Source: Nonomuraea helvata (GTDB lineage: Bacteria; Actinomycetota; Actinomycetes; Streptosporangiales; Streptosporangiaceae). Taken from it: 64,000 bases of DNA. This document shows, in pieces, positions 1 through 8,314 of this stretch. The notes beneath the pieces were generated by a model. That model searched no databases and had not been told where the DNA came from. It worked only from the letters and a program-made list of their open reading frames with translations. Location: positions 992,001 to 1,056,000 of the forward strand of contig NZ_BAAAXV010000001.1 in the NCBI RefSeq assembly GCF_039535785.1, read 5' to 3'. Made by a program: the position numbers and the translations under genes. Position 1 is the stretch's first letter. Every line of letters begins with the position of its first letter.

Positions 1-73
1 CGGAGAGCTGCCTGCGGGTGACGCCGCGTTCGGCGCGCAGCAGCGCGATGCGGTTGTAGACGGTCTCACTCAT
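1..73 (-). CDS. XRE-family transcriptional regulator, N-terminal fragment
   Basis: The ATG at 73 opens a minus-strand frame that runs off the left edge. Only 24 residues are visible (MSETVYNRIALLRAERGVTR, then RQLS). They match the first helix and turn of small Cro/CI-type HTH proteins, where 'R(I/L)xxLRxERGxTRxxLA' is the usual opening. The upstream region (148-182) holds an inverted repeat and a 20-bp-phased direct repeat that could be its own operator. The rest of the protein lies outside the window, so the class is likely but any partner domain is unknown. Confidence 0.6.
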   Translation of the reverse strand, partial: MSETVYNRIALLRAERGVTRRQLS

Positions 74-147
74 CGACGCACATCTTCTCAGCTGACGCAG
101 CATCTCCCGCTGACGGCGTGCCGCTTTGCGCTCATCGCCTCTTCAGA

Positions 148-182
148 TAGTAGGACTACTACACCAATAGCATACCTACTAC
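148..182. promoter_or_regulatory. Candidate operator: inverted repeat and direct repeats
   Basis: TAGTAG-GA-CTACTA is a perfect 6-bp inverted repeat at 148-161. CTACTAC occurs at 156-162 and again at 176-182, exactly 20 bp apart, so both copies face the same side of the helix. The stretch is AT-richer than its surroundings. It lies between the divergent XRE gene and the SPFH operon. Autoregulation by the XRE protein is inferred. Confidence 0.35.
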
Positions 183-275
183 GAGAAGCAGAAGACATAT
201 GACATCCCGTTGCAAGCGAACAGTAAGTCACACCCGATACGGTCGGATTCGCCTGTAGTGGAAAAGGAAGGTTCG

Positions 276-1880
276 ATGTCACGACCCAGAGAGGCACTGA
301 TCCAGGCAGGGCAGGGCATGGCCCAAGCGGTTGCCCAAGGGGGTGACGTACGGCAGGCGATGGGGCAGGCAGTGGGCCAGTTCGTCGACCAGGCCGGGCA
401 GCTGGCCGGCCAGGCCCGGGGCTTCGCGCTGAACCCGCACGACTTCGCCGCGGCCCGTGACGGCGGCGTGTCCGTCGGCACCGTCATCGAGGCCAGAACG
501 GCGTCGCTGAACGAGGCCGGCGAGATCGTCAACCGCAGCTTCACCGAGAACGGCATGCACGTCATCTCACCCGTGGTGATCCCCAAGGGCACCACCGCGA
601 AGGTGATCGTGCCGCTGGGCATCCTGGTGGTGCTCGGCCTGATCGGCGCGCTCGGCAACGTCATCCCCAACACCGATCTCATCTTCGGGCCGCACTACTG
701 GGTGGTGCTGGTCCTGGCGGCCGCGTTCCTGTGGTGGCGGCGCAGCGTGGTGATGGTGCCCGAGGGCTGCAAGGCGCTGATCACCAAGTTCGGCAAGCTG
801 GTGCACATCGCGGACCCGGGCCGGGTGACGCTGTTCAACCCGTGGAAGCGGGTCAGCTACATCGTCAACACCACCCGCGAGTACCCGTTCAACGCCCCGA
901 TCAGCGAGGCCCCGACCCAGCAGGGCGTCAAGGCGAGCGTGGACCTGTTCCTGCAGTTCAGGATCGAGAACCCGGCGGAGTTCATCTTCGTGCTCGGCTC
1001 GGTCAGCGGCTTCCAGTCCAAGCTCCAGAACGCCATCAGCGAGGTCACCCGCTCCCTCATCTACGCCCAGCGGGCCGAGGAGATCTACGACCTGGTCGGC
1101 GAGAGCACGGTCGGCATGCTGGACAGCCTCAACCAGCAGTTCCTGCCCGCCGTACGGCTCACCGACGTGAACATCACGCACGCCGAGCCGTCCAGCCAGG
1201 AGTACCGGATGGACCTGGCCGCCCCCGAGATGGTCCGCGTCGCCAAGGAGGCCTACACCTACGAGTACGAGCTCCAGCTGCGCAAGGAGCAGAACGAGGG
1301 CGACCTGGTCAAGGAGCTGGCCGGGCTGCAGGAGACGCTGAGCGCCATCCAGGCGGAGATCGCCGGCTACCAGGCCCGCATGGACACCGCGCTCGAACGC
1401 GCCAGCCACCAGGCCACCGCACAGGCCAGGCAGCGCCTGGTCGAGGCCGAGTCCACGGCCAACGCCAACGCCGCGCTCCTGGAGGCGCAGGCGCTGGACA
1501 TCCGGGCGCTGTCGGCCGCCGAGGCGCCCGAGATCCTCGACTACCGCTTCCAGCAGGACCTGCTGAACAAGCTGGAGTCGGTCGCCACCAGGCTGCCGCA
1601 GGTGGTGCAGGTGGGCGAGCAGACCGACATCGACTTCCTGGCCCTGGCACAGCAGCTCGTGGGCGGCAAGGGCGCCGCGCTGTTCTCCGCCGACGACATG
1701 GCCGCGATCCGCGCCAGGCTCGACGACATCGGCGAGCGGGTACGCGGCCGCGAGCACGAGATCGCCGCCCTGCTCAAGAAGGCCGCCGCCGACGTGAGCG
1801 AGCCCCAGGCCCCGCCGGAGCCGGACGCGGAGCTGGAGCGGACCGTCGAACGCCTGCTGCCCGGGAAGGGGGAGATCTGA
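276..1880 (+). CDS. SPFH/band 7 domain membrane protein (first of a pair)
   Basis: The protein has 534 residues. I chose the ATG at 276, preceded by GGAAGG, over an in-frame ATG at 210 that would add 22 residues without a ribosome site. An Ala/Gln-rich helical N-terminus (about 1-60) is followed by two hydrophobic segments (about 108-130 and 140-157). A band-7/SPFH core follows (about 160-340), then a long charged helical region rich in Glu, Gln and Ala (about 345-420) that probably forms a coiled coil. Stomatin/prohibitin/flotillin proteins of this class form membrane-bound oligomers and organise membrane domains. It is followed after 1 nt by a second SPFH gene and then a Spo0M gene, so the three probably act together. 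The exact role is unknown. Confidence 0.8.
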   Translation: MSRPREALIQAGQGMAQAVAQGGDVRQAMGQAVGQFVDQAGQLAGQARGFALNPHDFAAARDGGVSVGTVIEARTASLNEAGEIVNRSFTENGMHVISPVVIPKGTTAKVIVPLGILVVLGLIGALGNVIPNTDLIFGPHYWVVLVLAAAFLWWRRSVVMVPEGCKALITKFGKLVHIADPGRVTLFNPWKRVSYIVNTTREYPFNAPISEAPTQQGVKASVDLFLQFRIENPAEFIFVLGSVSGFQSKLQNAISEVTRSLIYAQRAEEIYDLVGESTVGMLDSLNQQFLPAVRLTDVNITHAEPSSQEYRMDLAAPEMVRVAKEAYTYEYELQLRKEQNEGDLVKELAGLQETLSAIQAEIAGYQARMDTALERASHQATAQARQRLVEAESTANANAALLEAQALDIRALSAAEAPEILDYRFQQDLLNKLESVATRLPQVVQVGEQTDIDFLALAQQLVGGKGAALFSADDMAAIRARLDDIGERVRGREHEIAALLKKAAADVSEPQAPPEPDAELERTVERLLPGKGEI

Positions 1881-1881
1881 C

Positions 1882-3123
1882 ATGACACGCGAGTTCTCCA
1901 AGATCAAGGAGTCGCTGGCCTCCTGGAGCGACATCCGTCAGCTGCTGCGCGGCGGCGAGCAGGGCCAGCTCGTGCCCGTCGTGATCCCCAAGGACCGGCG
2001 CGGCTTCGCGTGGATGGCGCTGGTGTTCCTGGCGGTCTACTTCGCCGGGATGGCGATCCTGACGGACCTCACCGTCATCGCCGCGCTGGCGGCGCTGTTC
2101 TTCCTGGCCGTGGCGCTGGTCACGATGTGGCGCAAGGCCATCATCGAGATCGAGGAGGGCACCACCGGCGTACGCAGCCGCTGGGGCGCCATCACCGGCG
2201 TCCTCCCGCCGGGCCGCCACTACCTCTGGCTGCCGTGGGACCGGGTGGACGCGGTCGTCGACACCTCCACCGAGATCCCGTACTCGGCGCCGATCGTGGC
2301 CTGCCCGACCGCCGAGAACGTGCCGCTGAAGTCGATCGAGTTCTTCCTCAAGTTCCGCATCGTGGACCCGGTCGCGTTCGTCCGCACGATCGGCGCCGGC
2401 AACTTCGACCTGGTGCTCTCCAGCGCGGTCCAGGACGCGATCAGGCAACGTAGCCGCAGGGTCAACACCGAGCGCGCGTACGACCTGCGCGGCTCCGACG
2501 TCGGCGACATGCAGGACGCGCTCAACCGCCAGCTCGGCCGGTACGGCGTGCGCATCACGGGCGCGAACATCCCCGACGTCCAGCTGCCCGACCAGTACCA
2601 GCAGCATCTGGCCACCCGCGAGAAGGTGGCCAAGGAGCTCTCGGCCTACGAGCGCGAGTGGGAGCTGACCCGCAAGCGCCGTATCGACACCCTGCTGATG
2701 GAGATCGAGCGCTCCAAGAAGACCCGTGACGCCCGCGTCGTCGAGGTCAAGGCCGCCCACAACAAGGCGCGCAAGGACGTGGCGCGCATGCTGGAGGAGC
2801 AGGAGACCGAGGCGCAGCGGGTGACGTGGGAGATCGAGGCGCGCGGCCGGGCCGAGCTGACCGCCGCCGAGAACGAGGCCAAGGCGCTGCGCCGGCTGGC
2901 CGAGTCGTACCGGGACAACCGGGCCGTGCTGCAGTACGAGCTGGCCCGCAAGCGCCTCGACGTGGGCGCCAAACTCGCGGAGAACGCCCCCCAGCCGCTG
3001 GTCGTACGGACGCAGCAGGGCCAGGCGGACTCCGCGCTGTCGACCCTCCTCCTCGCCCAGTTGCTCCCCCGCATCTCGGGCACGGGTACCGGCCACGTGA
3101 ACGGCCACACACCTTCCGCATAG
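1882..3123 (+). CDS. SPFH/band 7 domain membrane protein (second of a pair)
   Basis: The protein has 413 residues and starts with the ATG at 1882, one nucleotide after the previous stop. Two hydrophobic segments (about 45-60 and 63-80) precede an SPFH core (about 85-240), which begins with 'IEIEEGTTGVRSRWG'. A long, highly charged predicted coiled coil (about 245-365) and a short hydrophobic tail follow. It shares layout with the upstream protein but differs clearly in sequence, so the two may form hetero-oligomers in the way prohibitin pairs do (inference). Translational coupling with the upstream gene is likely. Confidence 0.8.
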   Translation: MTREFSKIKESLASWSDIRQLLRGGEQGQLVPVVIPKDRRGFAWMALVFLAVYFAGMAILTDLTVIAALAALFFLAVALVTMWRKAIIEIEEGTTGVRSRWGAITGVLPPGRHYLWLPWDRVDAVVDTSTEIPYSAPIVACPTAENVPLKSIEFFLKFRIVDPVAFVRTIGAGNFDLVLSSAVQDAIRQRSRRVNTERAYDLRGSDVGDMQDALNRQLGRYGVRITGANIPDVQLPDQYQQHLATREKVAKELSAYEREWELTRKRRIDTLLMEIERSKKTRDARVVEVKAAHNKARKDVARMLEEQETEAQRVTWEIEARGRAELTAAENEAKALRRLAESYRDNRAVLQYELARKRLDVGAKLAENAPQPLVVRTQQGQADSALSTLLLAQLLPRISGTGTGHVNGHTPSA

Positions 3124-3132
3124 GAGAACCCC

Positions 3133-3906
3133 ATGGTGTTCCGCAAGTTAATGGCCGCGTTCGGCGCGGGCGTCGAAGTCGACACGGTGCTGACCAACAC
3201 CGGCGTGCGCCCCGGCGAGCTCCTGCGCGGCGTCGTCCACTTCCGTGGCGGCAACTCCGACTACAAGGTCGAGGGCATCTACATCGACCTGACCGCCGTG
3301 GTGGAGGTCGAGTCGGGCGACAACGAGTACAAGACGACCTACAGCTTCCTGCGCCAGCAGGTCGCGGGGACGTTCCAGCTGGCCGCGGGCGCGCAGCACC
3401 AGCAGCCGTTCGAGATCGCGATCCCGTGGGAGACGCCGATCAGCGCCATCGCCGGGCACCCGCTGCACGGCATGAAGCTGGGCGTCCAGACGGAGCTGGC
3501 GCTGGCGGGCGCGCTCGACAAGGGCGACCTCGACCCGCTGTTCGTCAGCCCGCTGCCGGCGCAGGACCACGTGATCGGCGCGCTCGACCGGCTGGGCTTC
3601 CAGTTCAAGAAGGCCGACCTGGAGCGCGGCACGCTGTACGGCTCGACGATGCCGTTCTTCCAGGAGATCGAGTACTACGCGGGCGGGCAGTGGCGGCGCC
3701 ACTTCAACGAGCTGGAGCTGACGTTCATCGCCGGGCCGCGGCAGATGGACGTCATCCTGGAGGCCGACAAGCGGGGCGGCTTCCTGACCTCGAGCCACGA
3801 CGCCTACAACCGCTTCACCGTGCGCTACGACGACCCGCCGCACGCGGCGGACGCGGCGCTGCAGCACGGCCTGGAGGCGATGGCCCGCCACCGCGGCTGG
3901 TTCTGA
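3133..3906 (+). CDS. Spo0M/SpoOM family sporulation-control protein
   Basis: The protein has 257 residues and starts with the ATG at 3133, preceded by AGGAGAA. It opens with 'MVFRKLMAAFGAGVEVDTVL', and the beta-rich body carries 'PGELLRGVVHFRGG', typical of the Spo0M family. That family has an arrestin-like fold and affects sporulation and cell shape in Bacillus. No transmembrane segment is seen, so it is probably cytoplasmic. It is the third gene of the SPFH operon, 9 nt downstream. A cytosolic adaptor acting on the SPFH assemblies would fit, but this is inference from context. Confidence 0.82.
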   Translation: MVFRKLMAAFGAGVEVDTVLTNTGVRPGELLRGVVHFRGGNSDYKVEGIYIDLTAVVEVESGDNEYKTTYSFLRQQVAGTFQLAAGAQHQQPFEIAIPWETPISAIAGHPLHGMKLGVQTELALAGALDKGDLDPLFVSPLPAQDHVIGALDRLGFQFKKADLERGTLYGSTMPFFQEIEYYAGGQWRRHFNELELTFIAGPRQMDVILEADKRGGFLTSSHDAYNRFTVRYDDPPHAADAALQHGLEAMARHRGWF

Positions 3907-3917
3907 CCTTCCCCATG

Positions 3918-3964
3918 GCCGTCACGGCCGCCCCGCCGCGTGCCGGTGAGGCGGCCGTGACGGC
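3918..3964 (+). terminator. Stem-loop terminator after the SPFH-Spo0M operon
   Basis: A perfect 15-bp stem pairs 3918-3932 with 3950-3964 around a 17-nt loop, 11 nt after the Spo0M stop. There is no U-tract, as is common for actinobacterial terminators. Confidence 0.6.
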
Positions 3965-4061
3965 TAGGTGATCGCTCCTTTGCGTGCCCTGGCAGTCGCA
4001 TGACGCGGTCGTTACGATGATTTCGGGGACTGATCGTCGGACGGCGGGGCGGGGCGGGGCG

Positions 4062-5168
4062 ATGGCACGGTTCATGGCGGCGGTGAAGCGGGTCGTCCCC
4101 TGGGCGGCCCAGAACGCCGACGGCGCGATCGCGCTCCTGCTCGCCATCGTGATCGGTGTCGTCGGCATCATGCCCAACGAGATCGTCCCGACCGAGGTGC
4201 AGACCCAGCTGGTCAACGCCGCCACGCTGGTCATCATGGCGCTGGTGGCCACCGCGCTGCTGCGCGACCGCGTACGCCAGGCGCCGGTGGAGGAGACGAT
4301 CACCTCGGGCGCGCTGGCCGAGCTGCCCGTGCGCCTGGCGCGCCTGGAGGAGATCGAGACGCTGGTCGGCAGCACCCGCAAGGCACTCGACTCCCTGCAG
4401 CTTGTCCGGGTGCTGGGCAGCAAGGAGGAGATCGCCCAGTCCCACGCCGAGGCGCGCAAGGACACCTCCAGGTGGAGCTTCAAGGGCGGCACCGGCACCT
4501 ACCTGCGCGCGGTCACCCTGCCCGCGTGCGTCGCGGCGGCCCGCAGGGACAAGCGCCACCTCACGGTCAGGGTCGAGGTGATCGACCCGTCCAACCTCGA
4601 GGTGTGCGAGACGTACGCGCACTACCGCCGCTCCCTGTCCGACGCCCCCGACGGCACCGGCGAGATGTGGACGGCCGACCGGGCCAGGAAGGAGTCGTAC
4701 GCGACGATCCTGGCCGCCTTCTGGCACCGCCAGCGCTACGGCCTGCTCGACATCGCGGTGGGCCTGTCGTCGACGATGACCACGTTCCGCTGGGACGTGT
4801 CGGCCACCCGCCTCATCATGACGGTCGAAGACCCCAACAAGGCGATGACCGCGCTGGCCGGCACCTTCTACTACGAGAACTGCGACACCGAGCTGCGGCT
4901 CAGCTTCGAGCAGGCGCGGCGGGTGCCGCTGGAGATGTACAAGAAGGTGCCGCTGAGCGACGAGCCCACCATCGAGGAGGTGCAGGAGCTGTTCGAACGC
5001 ATCGGGGTGCCCCTGCCCAAGTCCTACAACGGCCGCGACGTCGTCGACATCGCCCGCAAAGCGTTACGCGCGGTCGATCCCTATGGCGAGCCGCGTCCAG
5101 CGGCTCGCCAACGAGACGGACGTGAGTATGGTGAGCCGCTGCCGGCCGGTCACCCACGAGAGCCATGA
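4062..5168 (+). CDS. Hypothetical membrane protein, two N-terminal transmembrane helices
   Basis: The protein has 368 residues from the ATG at 4062, which follows a GGGGCGGGGC run. An in-frame start at 3984 is possible. Two adjacent hydrophobic segments (about residues 19-38 and 50-66) anchor it. A soluble mixed alpha/beta domain of about 290 residues follows, with no motif I recognise. It contains 'WSFKGGTGTYLRAVTLP' near residue 145 and a Pro/Arg-rich tail. The stop overlaps the next start (ATGA), so it is translationally coupled to the cupin-like gene and probably in an operon with the phosphatase gene after that. Function unknown. Confidence 0.75.
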   Translation: MARFMAAVKRVVPWAAQNADGAIALLLAIVIGVVGIMPNEIVPTEVQTQLVNAATLVIMALVATALLRDRVRQAPVEETITSGALAELPVRLARLEEIETLVGSTRKALDSLQLVRVLGSKEEIAQSHAEARKDTSRWSFKGGTGTYLRAVTLPACVAAARRDKRHLTVRVEVIDPSNLEVCETYAHYRRSLSDAPDGTGEMWTADRARKESYATILAAFWHRQRYGLLDIAVGLSSTMTTFRWDVSATRLIMTVEDPNKAMTALAGTFYYENCDTELRLSFEQARRVPLEMYKKVPLSDEPTIEEVQELFERIGVPLPKSYNGRDVVDIARKALRAVDPYGEPRPAARQRDGREYGEPLPAGHPREP

Positions 5169-5782
5169 GCCATCACGCCGTCCAGCAGCGGGTGCTCGGG
5201 GGCGAGGCCAGGTCGTGGGCCCTCGAGGCGCTCTCGGCCGGCCGTCTGACCGCGGTGCGCCACCCGCTCGGATTCGTCTGCCTGCCGCTGGAGCGCGACG
5301 GCGGCGAAGGGGTATGCATCCACCTGTGGTCCGACTCGCTCGCGCACGCCGAGAGCACCACCTCGCAGATCCACTGCCACAGCTGGGACCTGGTGAGCCA
5401 CGTCCTCTACGGCCAGGTCCGCAACGTGCACGTCCTGGTCACCGACACCGTGACGGACGCCACGCACCGGGTGTTCGAGGTGGTCAGCGGCCCCGGCGGC
5501 GACCGCATCTCGCCGACCGGGCGCACGGTCCGGCACGCGACGGGCCTGGTGGAGGTGTTCGGGCCCGGCGAGACGTACACGCTGGCCGCCGGCCGCTTCC
5601 ACAGCAGCGTCGTGCCCGAGGGCGGCGAGGCCGCCACGATCGCGCTCGGTCGCGGCCGCCCCGGCAGCCGCGACCTGTCGCTCGGCCCGCTCGGCGGCGG
5701 GCCGCACCACGTGTCCAGGCAGCCGCTGGACGCCCGCGAGACCGAGCTGGCCGTACGCCTGATCACCGCGCACCTGACCTGA
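5165..5782 (+). CDS. Hypothetical cupin-like protein
   Basis: The protein has 205 residues and starts at the ATG overlapping the upstream stop by 4 nt. It is beta-rich. A His cluster 'TSQIHCHSWDLVSHVLYG' (about residues 63-80) and a later 'GETYTLAAGRFHSSVVPEG' (about 137-155) resemble the two metal-binding cupin motifs of small-molecule dioxygenases such as cysteine dioxygenase. This suggests a metal-binding cupin, but no specific substrate can be named. It sits between an unknown membrane protein and an inositol-monophosphatase family gene, so a role in sugar or polyol phosphate metabolism is possible. Confidence 0.65.
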   Translation: MSHHAVQQRVLGGEARSWALEALSAGRLTAVRHPLGFVCLPLERDGGEGVCIHLWSDSLAHAESTTSQIHCHSWDLVSHVLYGQVRNVHVLVTDTVTDATHRVFEVVSGPGGDRISPTGRTVRHATGLVEVFGPGETYTLAAGRFHSSVVPEGGEAATIALGRGRPGSRDLSLGPLGGGPHHVSRQPLDARETELAVRLITAHLT

Positions 5783-5792
5783 GAGGCACCCG

Positions 5793-6608
5793 ATGGACCT
5801 GGATCACGCCCGCACGGTCGCCGTCCAAGCCGCCGAGGCCGCGGGAGCGCTCCTCCTGGAGGGCACGCGGGGCACGGTCGGCGTCCAGGCCAAGGGGGAT
5901 GCCGGCGACGTGGTGACCGATCTCGACCTGGCCTCGGAGAAGCTGCTGCTGGAGCGCATCCTGACGGCGTACCCGTCGCACACGGTGATCGCCGAGGAGT
6001 CGGGGCTGGTCGGGGCCGCGGGCGGCGAGTGGACGTGGCTGGTCGACCCGCTCGACGGCACCAACAACGTGGCGATCGGCCTGCCCGCTTATGTGGTGGG
6101 CGTGGCGCTGTGCCAGGGCGGGCGTCCCGTGCTCGGAGTGGTGCACGACCCGGTCTCCGCGCACACGTGGTCGGCGATCCGCGGGCGCGGCGCCCTGTCC
6201 GCTCCGGCGGGATCGCCCTCAGGGGTACGGCTGGCGCCCCCGTACGCGCCGAGCCCGCACGGGCCGCTGCTGGCCTGGACCCAGGGCTACGACGTGTCGA
6301 GGGGCGACGTGGCGGCGCATGCGCTGAAGTCGGCGCTGGAGCTGAACGCGCGCAGGGTGCTGCAGCTGTGGGCGCCGCTGCTGTCGTGGGCGATGCTGGC
6401 GCGCGGCGACATCGACGGCATCGTGGGCTACCGGGCCGAGGCGGTGGACCTGCCGGCGGGCGCGCTGCTGGCCAGGGAGGCGGGCATCGAGATCAGGGCG
6501 CTGGACGGCGGGCCGTTCGAGGAGTGCTTCGACGGCACGCCCGAGGACCGCAGCTTCGTCGCCGCCCACCCGCGGGCCATGCCCCGGCTGCTCTCCCTCC
6601 TCGAATGA
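5793..6608 (+). CDS. Inositol monophosphatase family protein
   Basis: The protein has 271 residues, the normal size for the family. It shows the metal-binding signature 'WLVDPLDGTNN' (about residues 81-91), the upstream Glu pair in 'HTVIAEESG' (about 63-71) and a C-terminal 'EAVDLPAGALLAREAG' (about 215-230) matching the second family motif. In that motif the usual Trp before Asp is replaced by Val. These enzymes are Mg2+-dependent and hydrolyse inositol phosphates, fructose-1,6-bisphosphate, histidinol phosphate or PAP. Substrate cannot be assigned from sequence. It lies 10 nt after the cupin-like gene, so it is probably the last gene of that operon. Confidence 0.85.
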   Translation: MDLDHARTVAVQAAEAAGALLLEGTRGTVGVQAKGDAGDVVTDLDLASEKLLLERILTAYPSHTVIAEESGLVGAAGGEWTWLVDPLDGTNNVAIGLPAYVVGVALCQGGRPVLGVVHDPVSAHTWSAIRGRGALSAPAGSPSGVRLAPPYAPSPHGPLLAWTQGYDVSRGDVAAHALKSALELNARRVLQLWAPLLSWAMLARGDIDGIVGYRAEAVDLPAGALLAREAGIEIRALDGGPFEECFDGTPEDRSFVAAHPRAMPRLLSLLE

Positions 6609-6703
6609 GGAGAAATCCACAGAGGATGTGTGTCTTTTGTCGATGAGTTCCGCCGTCGTTCGAGGTCTATTCAGAGGGAACGGCACAAGGGGAGGAGCCC
6701 GAC

Positions 6704-6946
6704 ATGATGACCACTACCGAGCTGGCGCAGGTGCTCTTCGCGACCGCTCTGCAGCCGTCCGACCGGCTGTCCCCGTACCAGATCCGCGCGGCCGTGGACG
6801 AGCGGCTGTGCGCGTGCGGCGGCGACCCGGACTGGTGCGCGGCGTACGTGGCGCAGGAGGCCGGCGACCACCCCGAGAGGTACGTCGTGCGGATGCGCTG
6901 GGCGCTCGACGCGGTCGCCGGCGCCTACGCGCCGGCCGCCGCCTGA
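6704..6946 (+). CDS. Small hypothetical protein with a Cys pair motif
   Basis: The protein has 80 residues. The ATG at 6704 is preceded by a strong GGGGAGGAG site. It contains 'LCACGGDPDWCAAYVAQEAG' around residues 32-51. The three cysteines could bind metal or form a disulfide, but a fourth ligand is not obvious. No signal peptide or membrane segment is seen. It stands alone, with its end only 13 nt from the convergent permease gene. I do not recognise the family. Confidence 0.65.
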   Translation: MMTTTELAQVLFATALQPSDRLSPYQIRAAVDERLCACGGDPDWCAAYVAQEAGDHPERYVVRMRWALDAVAGAYAPAAA

Positions 6947-6959
6947 TCGCTGCCTCGGC

Positions 6960-8132
6960 TCAGCCGAAGTGCACCAGCGCCCACACCGTGGCGAGCAGGC
7001 CCACCACGGCCAGGCCCGTGCCGGTGAGCAAGAAGCGGCCCATCGGCACCTTGACCTCGTGCCGGCGGCACGACTCGAACCACAGCAGCGTGGCCAGCGA
7101 CGCCCACGGCGTGATGACCGGGCCCACGTTGGTGCCCGCCAGCAGGGCCAGCAACTGGTCCTGACTCGTGGGCGGGATGACGGTCTCGACGGCCTTGTAC
7201 GCGGGCAGGTTGTTGATCGTGTTGGAGAGCCCGGCCCCGACGGCGGCCGTGCGGTACGGGTCGCCCTCCGTGCCGATCATCCACGTCATCAGGTCGGACA
7301 GGCCGTGCCTGCTGAGCGTGGGCACCACGAGGAACAGCCCGGTGACGAAGATGACGAGCTGCCACGGGATGAGGCTCAACGTCAGGCGCTTGCGGGCGCG
7401 TACCAGGAAGGCCGCCACGACGATCACGGCCGCTGCCGTGGCGGCGACGGCCACGTGCGCCTTGAGCAGCAGCAGGACGATGAAGAGCAGGCAGCCCGCC
7501 GACGCGGCCCCGAACAGCACGCGGTCGGCCACCGGCTCCAGCAGCGGCGGCGTGTAGCGCAGGTCGCGCCGCTCGCCGCGGCGCCAGTAGAACGCCCACA
7601 GGAACGCCATCGTCACCGCGATCGAGGCGAGCTGCGGCGCCCACATGCGCGCGGCGAACTCCTGGGCGTCCAGGCCGATCTTCTCCATGCCCAGGAGGTT
7701 CGTCAGGTTGGAGACGGGGAGCAGCAGGCTCGCGGTGTTGGCCAGCCAGATCGTGGTCATGGCCAGAGGGAGGGCGGCGATGCGGGCCTTGGGGGCCAGG
7801 GCGAGCATGACGGGGGTGAGCAGCACCGCCGTCGTGTCCAAGTTCAGAAATATCGTGATAAATGACGCAAAAGCGGTGCAAAGAAAGAAGAGCGCGGCGT
7901 AGTTGCCACGCCCGAGCACCGCCATTCTCGCCGCGATGGCGTCGAAGACCTGAGCCTCCTTGGTGAGCTCGGCCAGCACGATGATCGCCACCAGGAAGAT
8001 CAGCAGCGGCCAGATCTCGTCCAGGCTGTCGGCCGCCGCCTTCCACGGCAGCAGCCCGGTCGGCACGGCCACCACACCGAGACCGAGGAGCCCGATCCTG
8101 ATCCTGTCGAGCACGCCAAGACGCCGCCACAC
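6960..8132 (-). CDS. SLC13/ArsB-NhaD superfamily permease
   Basis: The protein has 390 residues and about 10-11 hydrophobic segments spread along its length. It probably starts with GTG at 8132. The segments 'LDTTAVLLTPVMLALAPKAR' and 'IWLANTASLLLPVSNLTN' are typical of the ion-transporter (ArsB/NhaD/SLC13) superfamily, where paired re-entrant loops bind Na+ and substrate. Members export arsenite or move dicarboxylates or sodium. No ars genes are nearby, so substrate is open. It is transcribed divergently from the TIR-NACHT gene and converges on the small hypothetical gene. Confidence 0.8.
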   Translation of the reverse strand: MWRRLGVLDRIRIGLLGLGVVAVPTGLLPWKAAADSLDEIWPLLIFLVAIIVLAELTKEAQVFDAIAARMAVLGRGNYAALFFLCTAFASFITIFLNLDTTAVLLTPVMLALAPKARIAALPLAMTTIWLANTASLLLPVSNLTNLLGMEKIGLDAQEFAARMWAPQLASIAVTMAFLWAFYWRRGERRDLRYTPPLLEPVADRVLFGAASAGCLLFIVLLLLKAHVAVAATAAAVIVVAAFLVRARKRLTLSLIPWQLVIFVTGLFLVVPTLSRHGLSDLMTWMIGTEGDPYRTAAVGAGLSNTINNLPAYKAVETVIPPTSQDQLLALLAGTNVGPVITPWASLATLLWFESCRRHEVKVPMGRFLLTGTGLAVVGLLATVWALVHFG

Positions 8133-8302
8133 CCGTCGAATCCTATGGGGTGCACGGTCCGATCGCGGAAAACCCTTGTCCCTGCTTATGGCCTCACTGC
8201 GTGAGGCGGCTCGGTCGCTCAGATCCGTCGCCTTCCCTCGTCGCTCTGGTCGCTGCGCTCCCGACGCTCCTCAGTCCAGGCGACGGCGCTCCCTCGCGGG
8301 GG

Positions 8303-8310
8303 GATACTGT
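8303..8310 (+). promoter_or_regulatory. Possible -10 element giving a leaderless TIR-NACHT transcript
   Basis: GATACTGT at 8303-8310 holds GATACT and TACTGT, both near the actinobacterial TANNNT -10. The start codon at 8315 lies 5-7 nt further on, the spacing expected when transcription starts at the ATG. No good -35 is seen. A 7-bp hairpin (8191-8197 with 8201-8207, GCCTCAC/GTGAGGC) lies about 110 bp upstream and could be an operator. Confidence 0.3.
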
Positions 8311-8314
8311 CGGC

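Noticed and set aside
567..1934. 455-codon minus-strand frame opposite the first SPFH gene
   Set aside because: Antisense shadow with no start context and no recognisable fold.
8133..8314. Extra 55 N-terminal residues on the TIR-NACHT protein
   Set aside because: The upstream frame is Cys/Pro/Arg-rich and unlike a protein start; a possible -10 element and the TIR boundary favour ATG 8315.
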